A stretch of 64,000 nt of DNA from Bdellovibrionota bacterium (GCA_963170155.1 CAUJGP010000021.1:1-64000); one strand, 5' to 3'; positions 42,574-52,234 are shown, numbered from the stretch's first letter. Numbers and translations are program-made. The notes: generated by a model from the sequence alone, not told the origin.

Positions 42574-42909
42574 ATGCTCAGTTTATTCAAGAAAAAGCCT
42601 TACTTTTTCATCAGGCTTAATGATGATGCAGGGGTTCCGCCTATTCCTGTATATGATAAAAAGATCATTATAGGTCGGGGTATGAATCATGTTTTATCTA
42701 TTCCGGATAATAGTATCAGTCGTAATCATGTTCAGGTTGAATTCAGAGATGGGGTTTTGTTAATTACTGATTTAGCGACTTCTAACGGTACTAAGATTGA
42801 TGGTGAAATCATTCCAGGAAGTATGCCTGTTCCTTATCATCCCTCTCAGATTGTGGTTTTGGGTCAATCTCAAGTTTCGATTCAATTTGAAGTCTTAAAA
42901 TCAGCCTGA
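42574..42909 (+). CDS. FHA-domain protein
   Basis: A 111-residue protein that is essentially one forkhead-associated domain: IIIGRGMNH, IPDNSISRNHVQVEF, DLATSNGTKIDGE show the G-R, S-x-x-H and N-G residues that bind phosphothreonine. There is no second domain. GGGGAAATA precedes the ATG. It lies just after a PBP gene; in other bacteria FHA proteins link cell-wall synthesis to Ser/Thr kinases, but no kinase is in this window. Confidence 0.9.
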   Translation: MLSLFKKKPYFFIRLNDDAGVPPIPVYDKKIIIGRGMNHVLSIPDNSISRNHVQVEFRDGVLLITDLATSNGTKIDGEIIPGSMPVPYHPSQIVVLGQSQVSIQFEVLKSA

Positions 42910-42948
42910 CGATTCTGGCCACTTGTTTTCATCAAGAGGGTGAAGAGG

Positions 42949-44070
42949 TTAAGGGGCCAGAAGGCGTTCAATTTCTATTTTTTTACTCATAGTATCTTCA
43001 TACCCAGCTTCCATTAATTTTTGGCAAAACACGGGATCAAACAAAAGATAACTGATCATTTCTTTTGAATCCTCACTGGGTCCTAAGCCTCGCAGGAGAT
43101 AGCGAATAAATCGGGGGAGCTTGTGAGCATGTTCATAGGCGAGTTGGCCAATATCAATGCTCGGGTGAATCCATGAATATTCGACAGTCTTAAAATTCAG
43201 GGGACCGTGTAACTCTTGAGGAACCTTCATCATAAAATCATTTATTTTTTTGAGACGATCTAAATCCAATTCAATACTATCCAATAAAACGGCATTCAGA
43301 AGGGTATTAATGACGCGAGCGAGGGTGGGAGGCGATGGTTTATTTTTCTTGGGAGCCACGACATCGGTTCGTCTACGGACGCCGATCACTAAAATTCGGT
43401 TTGCTCCCAAATGAATGGCTGGGCTTAAAGGGGCATGATTGCGTAAACAACCATCACCATAATGTCGCCCATCAATTTCAATAGGGGGAAATAGAAGCGG
43501 AATCGCGGATGAAGCCATGATGTGTTCTGTATTTATTACAGTTTTTTCCGAGAAGCGTCGAGAACGCACCCAAGTTTTTAAGTCTTCACTGCCTTGAATA
43601 AAAGTGGCAGCCATTGAGGAGTGATAATCAACGGCTGTGATAGCTAGGGCCTTTAAGACACCAGCTTGGATATGCGTTTGGATTTTTGAAAGATTTAAAT
43701 TGTTTTGTAAAAGAGCTCTTAATGGAGATGTATCAAGCAGAGCCGGGCCAGGGGAAAATCCTGTGAGCCCTCCAAGAGGAAGGTCTCTCATCCATTTAAA
43801 ACCAATTTTTCCAAGAGAGAGGGGGTCTGATCGAAAAACCTGGTCGGCATCAATGGTTCCCCAAAGATTAGCAAGGTTTTCAGTAGCTTGCAGAAAGTTA
43901 TCAGCTTGAGAAGCTAAAAATGCAGCATTAATGGCTCCGGCACTGGCACCTGTAAAAATATCAAAAGGGTGTTTTTTTCCTAGGCGAGCGGTAATTTCAG
44001 AAATGGCACTTAGGGCACCGGCTTGATAAGCGCCTCTGGCACCTCCACCAGATAGTACGAGAGCTTTCAT
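42949..44070 (-). CDS. Patatin-like phospholipase
   Basis: A 373-residue patatin-fold protein. The oxyanion motif LSGGGARGAYQAGAL is followed by the nucleophile GASAGAINAA (GxSxG) and the catalytic aspartate in GDGCLRNHAP. Similar to the RssA/NTE type; it hydrolyses phospholipids or other acyl esters. The ATG at 44070 has AAAGG upstream; a longer frame begins 56 codons earlier but the additional part does not look like patatin. It converges with the FHA gene. Confidence 0.88.
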   Translation of the reverse strand: MKALVLSGGGARGAYQAGALSAISEITARLGKKHPFDIFTGASAGAINAAFLASQADNFLQATENLANLWGTIDADQVFRSDPLSLGKIGFKWMRDLPLGGLTGFSPGPALLDTSPLRALLQNNLNLSKIQTHIQAGVLKALAITAVDYHSSMAATFIQGSEDLKTWVRSRRFSEKTVINTEHIMASSAIPLLFPPIEIDGRHYGDGCLRNHAPLSPAIHLGANRILVIGVRRRTDVVAPKKNKPSPPTLARVINTLLNAVLLDSIELDLDRLKKINDFMMKVPQELHGPLNFKTVEYSWIHPSIDIGQLAYEHAHKLPRFIRYLLRGLGPSEDSKEMISYLLFDPVFCQKLMEAGYEDTMSKKIEIERLLAP

Positions 44071-44304
44071 TAAAGACCTTTCTTTTGCAACGAGCGTGGG
44101 AGCAAGAAGACACCATAATGATTTTTGGAATCCTTTTGGCTCCGAAAAGGAGAGAAAATAATTCTGACCTTTATGTTTATAATTGTACTCTATGGTCCAA
44201 AGAAAAAAAGGAAAATTCTTCCTATTTACTTTATTCACAAAGTCGACTAGGTTCCGGCCTTAGGCCAGATCAGGCCTAAAAAATATTCAAAAATGGGGGG
44301 AATA

Positions 44305-45234
44305 ATGAACGCCGGAGAATCCGTAAAACAACAAACACAAATAAAGAAGAAAGAAGGTTATCAACACATGTTTAAGCTTCCAATCGTTGCATTTACAGTC
44401 ATGGCACAATCCATGTTGGCCGTAGCACAATCGTCAACATCCACATCAACAGCTGCAGGGACTAGCACTACAACAGTAGAAACAACCGCACCGACACAAA
44501 ATAAATTTAGTTTTCTTTATGCAACAGCTGCAACCAATAGTTTTTCTAAAGCAAGAGAAGAAGGTGGCGCTCATACCGTGAATGCCATGAGCCTTGGTTA
44601 CAAATACAGTGATGATTGGAGATTTGCTTTAACGATGACCAACGACTATATGTTGCCTGCAAGAGGTCAAGAAGATAAGAATGCTACTTACCGAGACGTG
44701 ACAGTATCTGCGGGAACGACTTATGGAAGCATTTTAGGAACAGAAAAAACTCCCGTTAAGTACAAAATGTATCTTCCTTCCACGCAGTCTTCTCAAGATA
44801 TCAAGCAAGCTTTTGCAGTGGGTGCAGAAGTGAGTTTGGGTTATGATTTAACGGATAAACTCTCTGCAACCGCATTGTTGATTCCTTTGATTTATGTTCG
44901 TAATGGAGCGGATCAATTAAGACATATCCTTGAGAGTGAAATTCGTTATTCTTATACACCTGCATTTTCAAACTTTATTGGATTTCAACATGATGTAAAA
45001 GGGATGTCATCAGCGCAGTCTTTGGATAAAACAGCTGAGTATGCCGCGTTGCTTGCTGGGGTAGCTTATTCTCCTAGTAAAATCATTGATCTACAAGTCT
45101 CTGTTGCAAGAGAACGACACTTGTCTGTTTCTCACGGAAAAAATGCATCTGTAGAGCAAGATCCTAACAGCCAGTTTAGCTTTTTAGATGATCGAGAGAT
45201 TTCTTATATCGCTGAAGCTGTTGTTAGATTTTAA
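44305..45234 (+). CDS. Probable outer-membrane beta-barrel protein, Ser/Thr-rich N-terminus
   Basis: A protein of about 309 residues with strand-rich, aromatic-ended sequence (FSFLYATAATNSF, EISYIAEAVVRF at the very end) typical of an outer-membrane barrel. The signal peptide is MFKLPIVAFTVMAQSMLAVAQ-like (shown in part), preceded by 21 mostly polar residues. I keep the ATG at 44305 because GGGGGG is 4 bases upstream; an ATG at 44368 gives a standard signal peptide but lacks a good ribosome site. A Ser/Thr-rich linker follows the signal peptide. Its function is unknown. Confidence 0.6.
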   Translation: MNAGESVKQQTQIKKKEGYQHMFKLPIVAFTVMAQSMLAVAQSSTSTSTAAGTSTTTVETTAPTQNKFSFLYATAATNSFSKAREEGGAHTVNAMSLGYKYSDDWRFALTMTNDYMLPARGQEDKNATYRDVTVSAGTTYGSILGTEKTPVKYKMYLPSTQSSQDIKQAFAVGAEVSLGYDLTDKLSATALLIPLIYVRNGADQLRHILESEIRYSYTPAFSNFIGFQHDVKGMSSAQSLDKTAEYAALLAGVAYSPSKIIDLQVSVARERHLSVSHGKNASVEQDPNSQFSFLDDREISYIAEAVVRF

Positions 45235-45276
45235 GTTATAAAATAGACAATACAATAATAGATGAGAACTCTTTAA

Positions 45277-45337
45277 CAAGCGCACCTTTCATCCCAACTC
45301 ATTGTTAGTTGGGATGAAAGGTGCGCTTGTTTTATTT
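45277..45337. terminator. Very stable bidirectional terminator hairpin
   Basis: A perfect 23-base-pair stem (left arm 45277-45299, right arm 45307-45329) with a 7-base loop, extendable by two A-T pairs. On the plus strand TTTTATTT follows. It lies between the convergent stops of the barrel protein and the M23 lipoprotein. Confidence 0.9.
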
Positions 45338-45983
45338 AATGGTTTCCTTGAGGAAGAAATGCGATGGGATCGAGAGCTTTTTTGCCACGACGAAGCTCAA
45401 AGTGGAGATGAGTCCCTGTCGCTCGACCTGTTTTTCCCATTTTACCCACTAAATCACCCTTTTTAATGTAGGAGCCTTGTTTAACAAGAATTTTATCGAG
45501 GTGTCCGTAGAAGCTAGCCCACTCTCCTTCGTGTTCAATAATAACAAATCGACCATAACCTCGAAATCCAGAGCCAGCATAAATCACATGACCATTATTG
45601 GCAGAGAAAATAGGTGTTCCTTTTTTGGAAGCCAGATCCAGACCTAAGTGGGGGCGCGGTCGAGCATGTGGCATAAACCCTCGAGTCAATCGTGCTTTAT
45701 CAACGGGCCAATCAAATTCAAATTTGAAATTAAGAGGGGTGATTAATCCGAGGGGGTTATTCTCAGCATCATCAGCTTCTTCAATGGGTGCGATATTGGG
45801 AAAAGGTGCAAATTGAAGGTTAGGGCTGGAGAGAGAGGGTGTTTTAATACTGGAACAACCTACAGAAAAAAGCAAAAAAACCCATCCAATGGAGAGTGTC
45901 GTTAGACTGATGGTGGGTTGAGTGGGTTTTTGAAAACTCCGACAATACAAACGCTTTAAAAGTAAAAAACATTTCAAGTCCAT
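45336..45983 (-). CDS. M23-family (LytM) peptidoglycan endopeptidase lipoprotein
   Basis: A 215-residue protein with a late hydrophobic segment and lipobox FSVGC (Cys near residue 43). The M23 domain has PHLGLDLASKKGTPIFSANNG (HxxxD), then GHLDKILVKQGSYIKKGDLVGKMG and THLHFEL (HxH), so both zinc motifs are intact. It cleaves peptidoglycan crosslinks or activates amidases (EnvC/NlpD type). The ATG at 45983 has AGAGGTG 6 bases upstream, better than the GTG at 45992. It follows glyA by 25 bases. Confidence 0.9.
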   Translation of the reverse strand: MDLKCFLLLKRLYCRSFQKPTQPTISLTTLSIGWVFLLFSVGCSSIKTPSLSSPNLQFAPFPNIAPIEEADDAENNPLGLITPLNFKFEFDWPVDKARLTRGFMPHARPRPHLGLDLASKKGTPIFSANNGHVIYAGSGFRGYGRFVIIEHEGEWASFYGHLDKILVKQGSYIKKGDLVGKMGKTGRATGTHLHFELRRGKKALDPIAFLPQGNH

Positions 45984-46008
45984 GATCTTCACCTCTTAGA
46001 TATTCAGT

Positions 46009-47265
46009 TTATCGGAGGTTTCCGTAAATAGGAAAAGACCGACACAATTCCTGGACCTGAGTCTGGATTTTAGCCAATAAACTTTGGTTATTAGGTTCTT
46101 CAAGGACGCTGGTAATCCATTGAGCGATGAGCGCCATTTCTTTTTCTTTCATACCTCTGGTGGTTAGCGCTGGTGTGCCTAATCGAATTCCGCTAGTCAC
46201 AAAAGGACTTCGTTTTTCATGAGGAACGGTATTTTTATTGACCGTAATCCCTGCATGATCGAGAGCGATTTCAGCGTCTTTTCCGGTGACTTCACGCGAA
46301 CTGAGATCAAGCAATAGGAGGTGGTTGTCAGTGCCGCCCGTAACCAGGTCAAAACCATGATTTAACAGGGCTATAGAAAGAGCTTGAGCATTTTTGATCA
46401 CTTGGTCGATGTAATCTTTGAAATCAGGTTTCAGCGCCTCACCAAAAGCAACCGCTTTAGCAGCAACAATATGTTCTAAGGGCCCACCTTGAATTCCGGG
46501 AAAAATACGGGAATTGATTTTTTTTATGCGGTCCTGATTGGCTAAGATCAATCCCCCTCGAGGGCCACGCAATGTTTTATGTGTTGTTGAAGTGATATAG
46601 TCTGCAAAGGGAATGGGCGAGGGGTGATGCCCAGTTGCAACTAATCCTGCAAAGTGAGCCATATCAACAAGAAGACTGGCACCCACCTCTTGGGCAATAG
46701 AATGGAAGGCAGCAAAGTCAAGTTGTCGAGGATAGGCGCTATAGCCTGCGATTATTAATTTAGGTTTGGTTTCTTTTGCAATATCGCGAATGGCATCATA
46801 GTTAATTCGACCTGTGGTCGAGTCTAGTTTGTAGCTGGCTGCTTTATAAAGAAGGCCACTGAAGTTGACAGGTGAACCATGAGTTAAATGTCCGCCGTGA
46901 GAAAGGTCCATTCCCAGAATGGTATCACCAGGTTCACAGGCGGCCATGTACACACCCATATTGGCTTGGCTTCCGGAGTGAGGCTGGACATTGGCCGCTT
47001 CAACTCCAAAAAGTTTTTTCGCGCGTTCAATGGCTAGAGTCTCTATTCCATCAACAAACTGGCATCCACCATAGTAACGTTTTTGAGGATAGCCTTCGGC
47101 ATATTTATTAGTAAGGATGGAACCTTGGGCTTCCATCACGGCGAGAGAGGTATAGTTTTCAGAAGCAATCATCTCAAGGCCATTTTGTTGTCGTTCTAAT
47201 TCTTTAGAAACAAGAGATGCTATTTCAGGGTCATTTTGCTTGAGTGAGAGGTTTTCGAGAGGCAT
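46009..47265 (-). CDS. glyA: Serine hydroxymethyltransferase
   Basis: A 418-residue protein, the normal length of GlyA. Motifs include [29 protein letters not shown], the PLP lysine in [17 protein letters not shown] and [27 protein letters not shown] (shown in pieces). It converts serine and tetrahydrofolate to glycine and methylene-THF. I take the ATG at 47265 because GGAG is 6 bases before it; an ATG two codons upstream is too close to that site. It begins 11 bases after the rpiB stop. Confidence 0.97.
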   Translation of the reverse strand: MPLENLSLKQNDPEIASLVSKELERQQNGLEMIASENYTSLAVMEAQGSILTNKYAEGYPQKRYYGGCQFVDGIETLAIERAKKLFGVEAANVQPHSGSQANMGVYMAACEPGDTILGMDLSHGGHLTHGSPVNFSGLLYKAASYKLDSTTGRINYDAIRDIAKETKPKLIIAGYSAYPRQLDFAAFHSIAQEVGASLLVDMAHFAGLVATGHHPSPIPFADYITSTTHKTLRGPRGGLILANQDRIKKINSRIFPGIQGGPLEHIVAAKAVAFGEALKPDFKDYIDQVIKNAQALSIALLNHGFDLVTGGTDNHLLLLDLSSREVTGKDAEIALDHAGITVNKNTVPHEKRSPFVTSGIRLGTPALTTRGMKEKEMALIAQWITSVLEEPNNQSLLAKIQTQVQELCRSFPIYGNLR

Positions 47266-47276
47266 TTTCATCTCCT

Positions 47277-47720
47277 TCAAAGGGGTTTGTGGATTTTTTC
47301 AACTCGGGCTGTATGCCGTCCTCCTGCAAAGGGAGTTTCTAAAAAGGTTTTTACACATTCGATGGCCGTTGAGGGTGAAATAAGTCTCCCGCCTAAGCAC
47401 AAAACATTGGCGTTATTATGCTCTCGAGAAAGGCGAGAGCTGTCTTCACTCCAGGCAAGAGCGGCACGAATATGAGGATACTTATTGGCTCGAATAGCCA
47501 TGCCTTGGCCTGAACCGCAAATTAAAATTCCTTGGGGATCATTAGAGAGAGATTTCTCGACCTTAGCGCATAAAAGATCCGCAAAATCGGGATAGTCGAC
47601 GGGAGAAGTTGAATTTTGAGGACCAAGATCAGTCCAATCAATTTCTGGGAAATGCGCTTTAATTTGTTCTTTGAGCTCCCAGCCCCCGTGGTCTGCAGCA
47701 ATCATTAAGTGTTTTTTCAT
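47277..47720 (-). CDS. rpiB: Ribose-5-phosphate isomerase B
   Basis: A 147-residue RpiB. It has [28 protein letters not shown], and the loop [17 protein letters not shown] with the catalytic Cys, and ends with HTARVEKI. It interconverts ribose-5-phosphate and ribulose-5-phosphate. The ATG at 47720 (AGGGTAG upstream) gives the normal length; a TTG eight codons earlier is unlikely. It is directly ahead of glyA, a pairing seen in other bacteria. Confidence 0.95.
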   Translation of the reverse strand: MKKHLMIAADHGGWELKEQIKAHFPEIDWTDLGPQNSTSPVDYPDFADLLCAKVEKSLSNDPQGILICGSGQGMAIRANKYPHIRAALAWSEDSSRLSREHNNANVLCLGGRLISPSTAIECVKTFLETPFAGGRHTARVEKIHKPL

Positions 47721-47821
47721 TGCTTCTACCCTAGTAGAGGCCAATTTAAAAATCTATACGCAACGCCTCTGCTGAGTTCTTGCTCATAAATTTTGCGAAT
47801 ATTGGGTCACTTTTTGAATCT

Positions 47822-48418
47822 TTAACGTATGAACTTTGAATTTAAGGAAGAAAGAGCTTTGCGGTATCCTTGATAATATCCCCACCCACTTGTCAGGCTG
47901 AGAATAGTGCTTACCCATAAAGCAAAATATCCCCATTGATGAAGGGGGATAGAGAGGGGGAAGGAATCCCATGCCTGGGGTCCGAGAATCAGAAAGGGGA
48001 TGGCCCCCATTTGAAGTGCTGTTTTCCATTTTCCTGCAGGTTTGGCATCGATGACAATTTGATCTGCAGCTGCTACGGATCGAAGTCCGCCAATAAGAGT
48101 GTCTCGAGTTATGATTAGGATCACCATATAAGGGTCAACAAGTTGTTGAATCACAAGCATAATAAGAATGGCAGAGACTAAAATTTTGTCAGCAACAGGG
48201 TCCATAAATTTACCCATATTAGAGGTAGCATTATATTTTCGGGCAAAATAACCGTCATAGTAATCTGTGATACTTGCTATTATAAAAATCACGCAAGCGA
48301 TGATTTTAGAAGGAAGCCCGGGATTATTTAAGAGAACTAAAATTGGAATAACGAAAAAAATTCGACTCAGAGTAATCCACATAGGGAGTCTTTTTTGCCA
48401 ATTTTTTGAGGTATTCAT
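47822..48418 (-). CDS. pgsA: CDP-diacylglycerol-glycerol-3-phosphate 3-phosphatidyltransferase
   Basis: A 198-residue CDP-alcohol phosphotransferase: DYYDGYFARKYNAT followed by GKFMDPVADK gives the signature DGxxARx8Gx3Dx3D. Around it are about four to six membrane helices. It makes phosphatidylglycerol-phosphate from CDP-DAG. TTAGGA is before the ATG. The family contains related enzymes, but the short length and full motif fit PgsA best. It starts the minus-strand set pgsA-rpiB-glyA-M23. Confidence 0.9.
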   Translation of the reverse strand: MNTSKNWQKRLPMWITLSRIFFVIPILVLLNNPGLPSKIIACVIFIIASITDYYDGYFARKYNATSNMGKFMDPVADKILVSAILIMLVIQQLVDPYMVILIITRDTLIGGLRSVAAADQIVIDAKPAGKWKTALQMGAIPFLILGPQAWDSFPLSIPLHQWGYFALWVSTILSLTSGWGYYQGYRKALSSLNSKFIR

Positions 48419-48655
48419 AAGGATTCCTAACTCTATTCCGCTCTAAATTTAGAAGCCGCTTAAAAACTTTCTGATAGTCTCTTAACACCAACAGACTGTA
48501 ATCTCAATGCCCTTCATAATATAAGGAAGAAAGTTTGTTTGAAGCGCTGTTGTTTCATTTTTAATTTTGGTATTTTACTTTAAATCTCTTGATTTCGCTC
48601 GTAATTTCACCAATCATTTTGAGTGGGTATTGACTGATAGCACCCAGGGAGGTCG

Positions 48656-49390
48656 ATGGTGAGAGAAGAAGTTGATCGTCGAAAGTATCCTCGCCTTCTT
48701 TTGGCTCATCCGGATAATCTTTATATCAAGCTCGAAGGGTTATTGTTTTTGTGGCCTAAGGGTGGAAAATCCCAGGTCTTGGATTTAAGTTATTCAGGAT
48801 TAGCAGTGAGCAGTCAGGGATTTTTAGATTTTGTTAAATTAGGAGACTACATTGAGGCTCATCTGCTTCTTCCGGGCGATGAGCAATTTCAAGTGCCTGT
48901 TTCTGTGCGAGTGGTTCGTAAGACAGCACAAATTTTAGGTTTTAAGATTGACTCTACTAATCCTGAAGGGCGCATTAAAATTGATCAGGTGATGAAAGAT
49001 CATATCGTTTCTACGCATATGCGTAAGCTTTCACCTCAATTGCTCCATAATCGACTACAATGTGATGTATGGTTTCATGGCCCTTTTGATACGAACTTCT
49101 TTCTATGGAAGCAAGGAGATCATGTCGTTAAAGCTTATATTGAGTATGATAACTCAGTGCTTGTCTTTGAAGAGGATTCCTTTAGGGTAGCTCGATCAGC
49201 GAGTACCTCTGATGAGTCTCACGGTTATGGTGGCCCTTTTTTCATAAAAAATTTTGCAGAGCAAAAACTTTCTTTGGGCCATGGTTGGATTGATCGCCTT
49301 AAAAGATTAGTCGCTCAGATTCCTCAGGGGGGAGAAGATACGCAAAGAGTTTCTGATCTTCTTGAAAAAAAGAAAGTGGCCATAAAATAG
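48656..49390 (+). CDS. PilZ-domain protein
   Basis: A 244-residue protein. The N-terminal domain has VDRRKYPRLLL (RxxxR) and VLDLSYSGLAV (DxSxxG), the two c-di-GMP-binding motifs of PilZ, followed by strands to about residue 115. The rest (LSPQLLHNRLQCDVWFHGPF onwards) is an unrecognised domain. It probably senses c-di-GMP. AGGGAGG is upstream of the ATG at 48656. Confidence 0.85.
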   Translation: MVREEVDRRKYPRLLLAHPDNLYIKLEGLLFLWPKGGKSQVLDLSYSGLAVSSQGFLDFVKLGDYIEAHLLLPGDEQFQVPVSVRVVRKTAQILGFKIDSTNPEGRIKIDQVMKDHIVSTHMRKLSPQLLHNRLQCDVWFHGPFDTNFFLWKQGDHVVKAYIEYDNSVLVFEEDSFRVARSASTSDESHGYGGPFFIKNFAEQKLSLGHGWIDRLKRLVAQIPQGGEDTQRVSDLLEKKKVAIK

Positions 49391-49539
49391 TTTCATCAGT
49401 ACTTTCAGGGTTTGTTTTAGGATCAATATCGTTTATCTTAATCCCCGCTCTTTTTCTCGCGCCAATCGCTGAGCTGTTTTATCATTGGATGTAGAGTGTA
49501 TGGTTGTGGTATTGCTGAGAAGAGCAAAAGGGAGGTGCT

Positions 49540-49974
49540 ATGTCATTTCGATTTTCACGACCCGTTCATCTTTATGAAACTGATCTTATGGGTGTGGTTC
49601 ATCACTCTAACTATATTCGTTACATGGAAGAGGCACGATTTGCTTGGCTTCGCGAAATTGGACTCATTCATTTGCATGGAGCCGAATCAAATTGTGTCTT
49701 TGCAGTATTAGATATTCACGTGGAATATAAATCTCCTTTGCGCTGGGGAGATACATTTGTGGTTGAACTTGATGTTGTTTCTATGAGAAGCCGATTTCGT
49801 TTTGATGCTACAATTCGTGCTTTGCGTGATGAGGGACAACCAGTGGTGTTGCGGGGTACTGTGACACTTGTTTGTGTCAATAATAAGTTACAGCCCATTA
49901 AGCCACCGGCTGAGTTGGTGAAGTTTTTTGTTCACGAAGCTGAAAAGAAGAAGGAGATCCTTAATGAATCGTAA
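49540..49974 (+). CDS. YbgC/4HBT-family acyl-CoA thioesterase
   Basis: A 144-residue hot-dog-fold enzyme: VHLYETDLMGVVHHSNYIRYMEEAR contains the active-site Asp (ETD) and the conserved HxxNY. The remainder (LDIHVEYKSPLRWGD) matches the family. It hydrolyses acyl-CoA thioesters. GGGAGG lies before the ATG. Its end overlaps the glpX start by 11 bases, so the two genes are translationally linked. It is not in a tol-pal cluster. Confidence 0.9.
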   Translation: MSFRFSRPVHLYETDLMGVVHHSNYIRYMEEARFAWLREIGLIHLHGAESNCVFAVLDIHVEYKSPLRWGDTFVVELDVVSMRSRFRFDATIRALRDEGQPVVLRGTVTLVCVNNKLQPIKPPAELVKFFVHEAEKKKEILNES

Positions 49975-50926
49975 TTTAGCTCTAGAGTTTGTTCGTATCA
50001 CAGAGGCTGCAGCTTTATCCTGTGCTCATTTGATTGGTCGGGGAGATGAAAAAGCTGCGGATAAAGCAGCAGTCGATGCGATGAGAAAGGCTTTTGATAG
50101 TGTTCATATTGATGGGACCGTTGTGATTGGTGAGGGTGAACGCGATGAGGCTCCAATGCTCTACATTGGTGAAAAGGTAGGTCATCCCTCTGATGTCGCC
50201 CCCAAAGTCGACATTGCTTTGGACCCCTTAGAGGGCACAACGATTTGTGCAAATGGAGGCGTGGGTGCGATTTCTGTGATTGCCGTGGCTGAAAAGGGAG
50301 GCTTTTTACATGCTCCTGATACTTATATGGATAAGATTTCTTGTGGCCCAGGCGCCAAGGGCGTGATTGATTTGGATCAGAGCCCCACAGAAAATATTCA
50401 TCGTGTCGCAGAGGCTCTTGGAAAACGGGTTCGAGACATGATGGTAGTTATTTTAGAGAGACCAAGACATCAAGATTTAATTCAAGAGGTTCGAAAAACA
50501 GGAGCGCGTATTCAACTCATTGGTGATGGTGATGTTTCAGCTGCTGTTGCGGCGGCCTGGCCAGATACAGGGATTGATTTGCTTATTGGTATAGGAGGCG
50601 CTCCAGAAGGAGTGATTTCAGCGGCAGCGATGAGATGTCTGGGCGGCGATTTTCAAGGGCGCTTGAAGTTTCGGAATGAAGAAGAGAAAACACGAGCCAC
50701 AAAAATGGGATTGCTGGATCTCAATAAAAAATTTCAACTCGAAGAACTCGCTTTTGGGTCAGTCATGTTTTGTGCCACAGGTGTTACGGATGGGCCTTTG
50801 TTGAAGGGCATTCGTTTACTCCCTGGCGATCAAGCAACAACCCAATCCATTGTGATGAGGTCTAAAACTGGAACAGTACGGACAGTGCAAGCTCATCATA
50901 ATTTAAGGATTAAATCTCATTTGTAG
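49964..50926 (+). CDS. glpX: Class II fructose-1,6-bisphosphatase
   Basis: A 320-residue GlpX. The active-site pieces are VVIGEGERDEAPMLYIGE and ALDPLEGTTICANGG (metal-binding DPLEGT), then GDGDVSAAVAAAWP and GIGGAPEGVISAAAMRCLGG (shown in part). It removes the 1-phosphate of fructose-1,6-bisphosphate in gluconeogenesis. AAGGAG precedes the ATG at 49964 by 7 bases. It overlaps the end of the upstream thioesterase and is followed by a zinc-binding gene 15 bases later. Confidence 0.96.
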   Translation: MNRNLALEFVRITEAAALSCAHLIGRGDEKAADKAAVDAMRKAFDSVHIDGTVVIGEGERDEAPMLYIGEKVGHPSDVAPKVDIALDPLEGTTICANGGVGAISVIAVAEKGGFLHAPDTYMDKISCGPGAKGVIDLDQSPTENIHRVAEALGKRVRDMMVVILERPRHQDLIQEVRKTGARIQLIGDGDVSAAVAAAWPDTGIDLLIGIGGAPEGVISAAAMRCLGGDFQGRLKFRNEEEKTRATKMGLLDLNKKFQLEELAFGSVMFCATGVTDGPLLKGIRLLPGDQATTQSIVMRSKTGTVRTVQAHHNLRIKSHL

Positions 50927-50941
50927 TAAGGAGAGGAGTCT

Positions 50942-51238
50942 GTGGCGGGAATTTGTTTTTCATGTGGATTTGGTTTTAATTTTACTTCTGAAGTGGGTCG
51001 GCGAGAAGAGTGTCCAAAGTGTCGCGCGGATATTCATGTTTGCAAGAATTGTTCTTTTTACGATCGAAATCTTTATAATGAGTGCCGCGAGCCACAGGCA
51101 GATGTGGTTAAAGAAAAAGATCGATCCAACTTTTGTGATTACTTTCAATTAAGTACGAACGGAACGTCATCAGGTCCAACGCAAGCTGATTTAAAAGCTC
51201 AGGCAGAGGCTTTGTTTAAAAATTTTGGGAAAAAATAA
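50942..51238 (+). CDS. Small zinc-finger protein
   Basis: A 98-residue protein starting at GTG after AAGGAGAGG. It has Cys pairs CFSCGFGF, CPKCRADIHVCKNC and a Cys-Asp-Tyr near residue 65 (NFCDYF), consistent with one or two zinc sites. I recognise it only as a conserved small Cys-rich protein. The tight position after glpX suggests co-transcription. Confidence 0.75.
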   Translation: MAGICFSCGFGFNFTSEVGRREECPKCRADIHVCKNCSFYDRNLYNECREPQADVVKEKDRSNFCDYFQLSTNGTSSGPTQADLKAQAEALFKNFGKK

Positions 51239-51384
51239 GAGCTTGTCTTGTTTGGCGGAGATGATTCATAATTCAATCAGAATAAGGGACATTGAGTGTT
51301 CTTAAACTTTATGGAGCTGGACGATCTGAATGCGGTAAGGCCTAAGAAAGTGCATTAAGGTCATAATTAATAAGGAGAGATTGA

Positions 51385-51816
51385 GTGGCAAGCGCAAAAA
51401 CGGTGGAAGTCTTTAACTGTGATGTTGAACAATTTTTTAAAATTATTTCTGATTACGAAAAATATCCTGAATTTTTAAAAGAAGTTGCGCAGACCAAAAT
51501 TCTTCAAACCTCAGGAAATAAAAAATTGGTTGAGTTTGAGGTTTCCGTTATAAAAACATTTAAGTATAATTTATGGCTTTCAGAAACTCCTCCCACTGAG
51601 GTGAGTTGGGAGTTGGAATCAGGTGATATGTTTAAAACCTCTGTAGGATCATGGAATTTACAAGAAGAGGCCGGCAAGTGCCGTGCCACTTATTTTTTAG
51701 ATGCGACTTTCAATTTGTTTGTTCCGGGACCCATTGCCAAGGCTCTTGTGAACGTGAATTTGCCAGCAATGATGAGTTCCTATCATAAGAGGGTTAAGGA
51801 GCTTTATGGAAAGTAA
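51385..51816 (+). CDS. START/SRPBCC-fold protein (Coq10/RatA-like)
   Basis: A 143-residue protein of the polyketide-cyclase/Coq10 type: NCDVEQFFKIISDYEKYPEFLKEV is the conserved opening helix and WELESGDMFKTSVGSW and MMSSYHKRVKELYG fit the helix-grip fold. Members bind ubiquinone or lipids; RatA is a ribosome-associated relative. It starts with GTG after AAGGAGAG. A gene with unknown function follows 12 bases downstream. Confidence 0.82.
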   Translation: MASAKTVEVFNCDVEQFFKIISDYEKYPEFLKEVAQTKILQTSGNKKLVEFEVSVIKTFKYNLWLSETPPTEVSWELESGDMFKTSVGSWNLQEEAGKCRATYFLDATFNLFVPGPIAKALVNVNLPAMMSSYHKRVKELYGK

Positions 51817-51828
51817 GTCAGGTGCAGC

Positions 51829-52215
51829 ATGGTAGGAAAAAAAGATCATAAAAAATCAGCGGAGGCTCAAGAGGAGACATCGGAAGAGTCTAAGGGCCTT
51901 TTTGGGGAAGCCTTAAGAAAAGTTTTTACCGCTGGAGTGGGCGCAGCGTTTATGACAGAGGAAAATATTCGTTCTTATTTGGCGGAACTGAAGCTACCCA
52001 AAGAATTTCTTAATTTACTCCTGAACCAAGCGAATCGATCAAAAGAAGAGCTGATGCAACGGGTAGGCAAGGAAATCATGCAAATCGTGAATAAAATTGA
52101 TTTTGTTAATGAGTTTTCAAAGTTTGCAGAAACTCATCGTTTTCGAATCACGGCAGATATTGAGATCACGCGCAAAGATTCCAAAATGGGAGAGACAAAA
52201 TCATCACGATCGTGA
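51829..52215 (+). CDS. Conserved helical protein of unknown function
   Basis: A 128-residue protein with charged ends and a helical middle (GLFGEALRKVFTAGVGAAFM, LAELKLPKEFLNLLLNQANRS). The last part, FAETHRFRITADIEITRKD, is strand-like. It recalls phasin- or apolipoprotein-like helical proteins but I cannot assign it. CAGGTG precedes the ATG. It is the gene before a nitroreductase and lies in the glpX run. Confidence 0.65.
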   Translation: MVGKKDHKKSAEAQEETSEESKGLFGEALRKVFTAGVGAAFMTEENIRSYLAELKLPKEFLNLLLNQANRSKEELMQRVGKEIMQIVNKIDFVNEFSKFAETHRFRITADIEITRKDSKMGETKSSRS

Positions 52216-52234
52216 ATTGATCGGCGAGGATCGA

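Noticed and set aside
47784-48029. Minus-strand frame overlapping pgsA in another phase
   Set aside because: pgsA in the main frame has an intact family signature; the other is a shadow.
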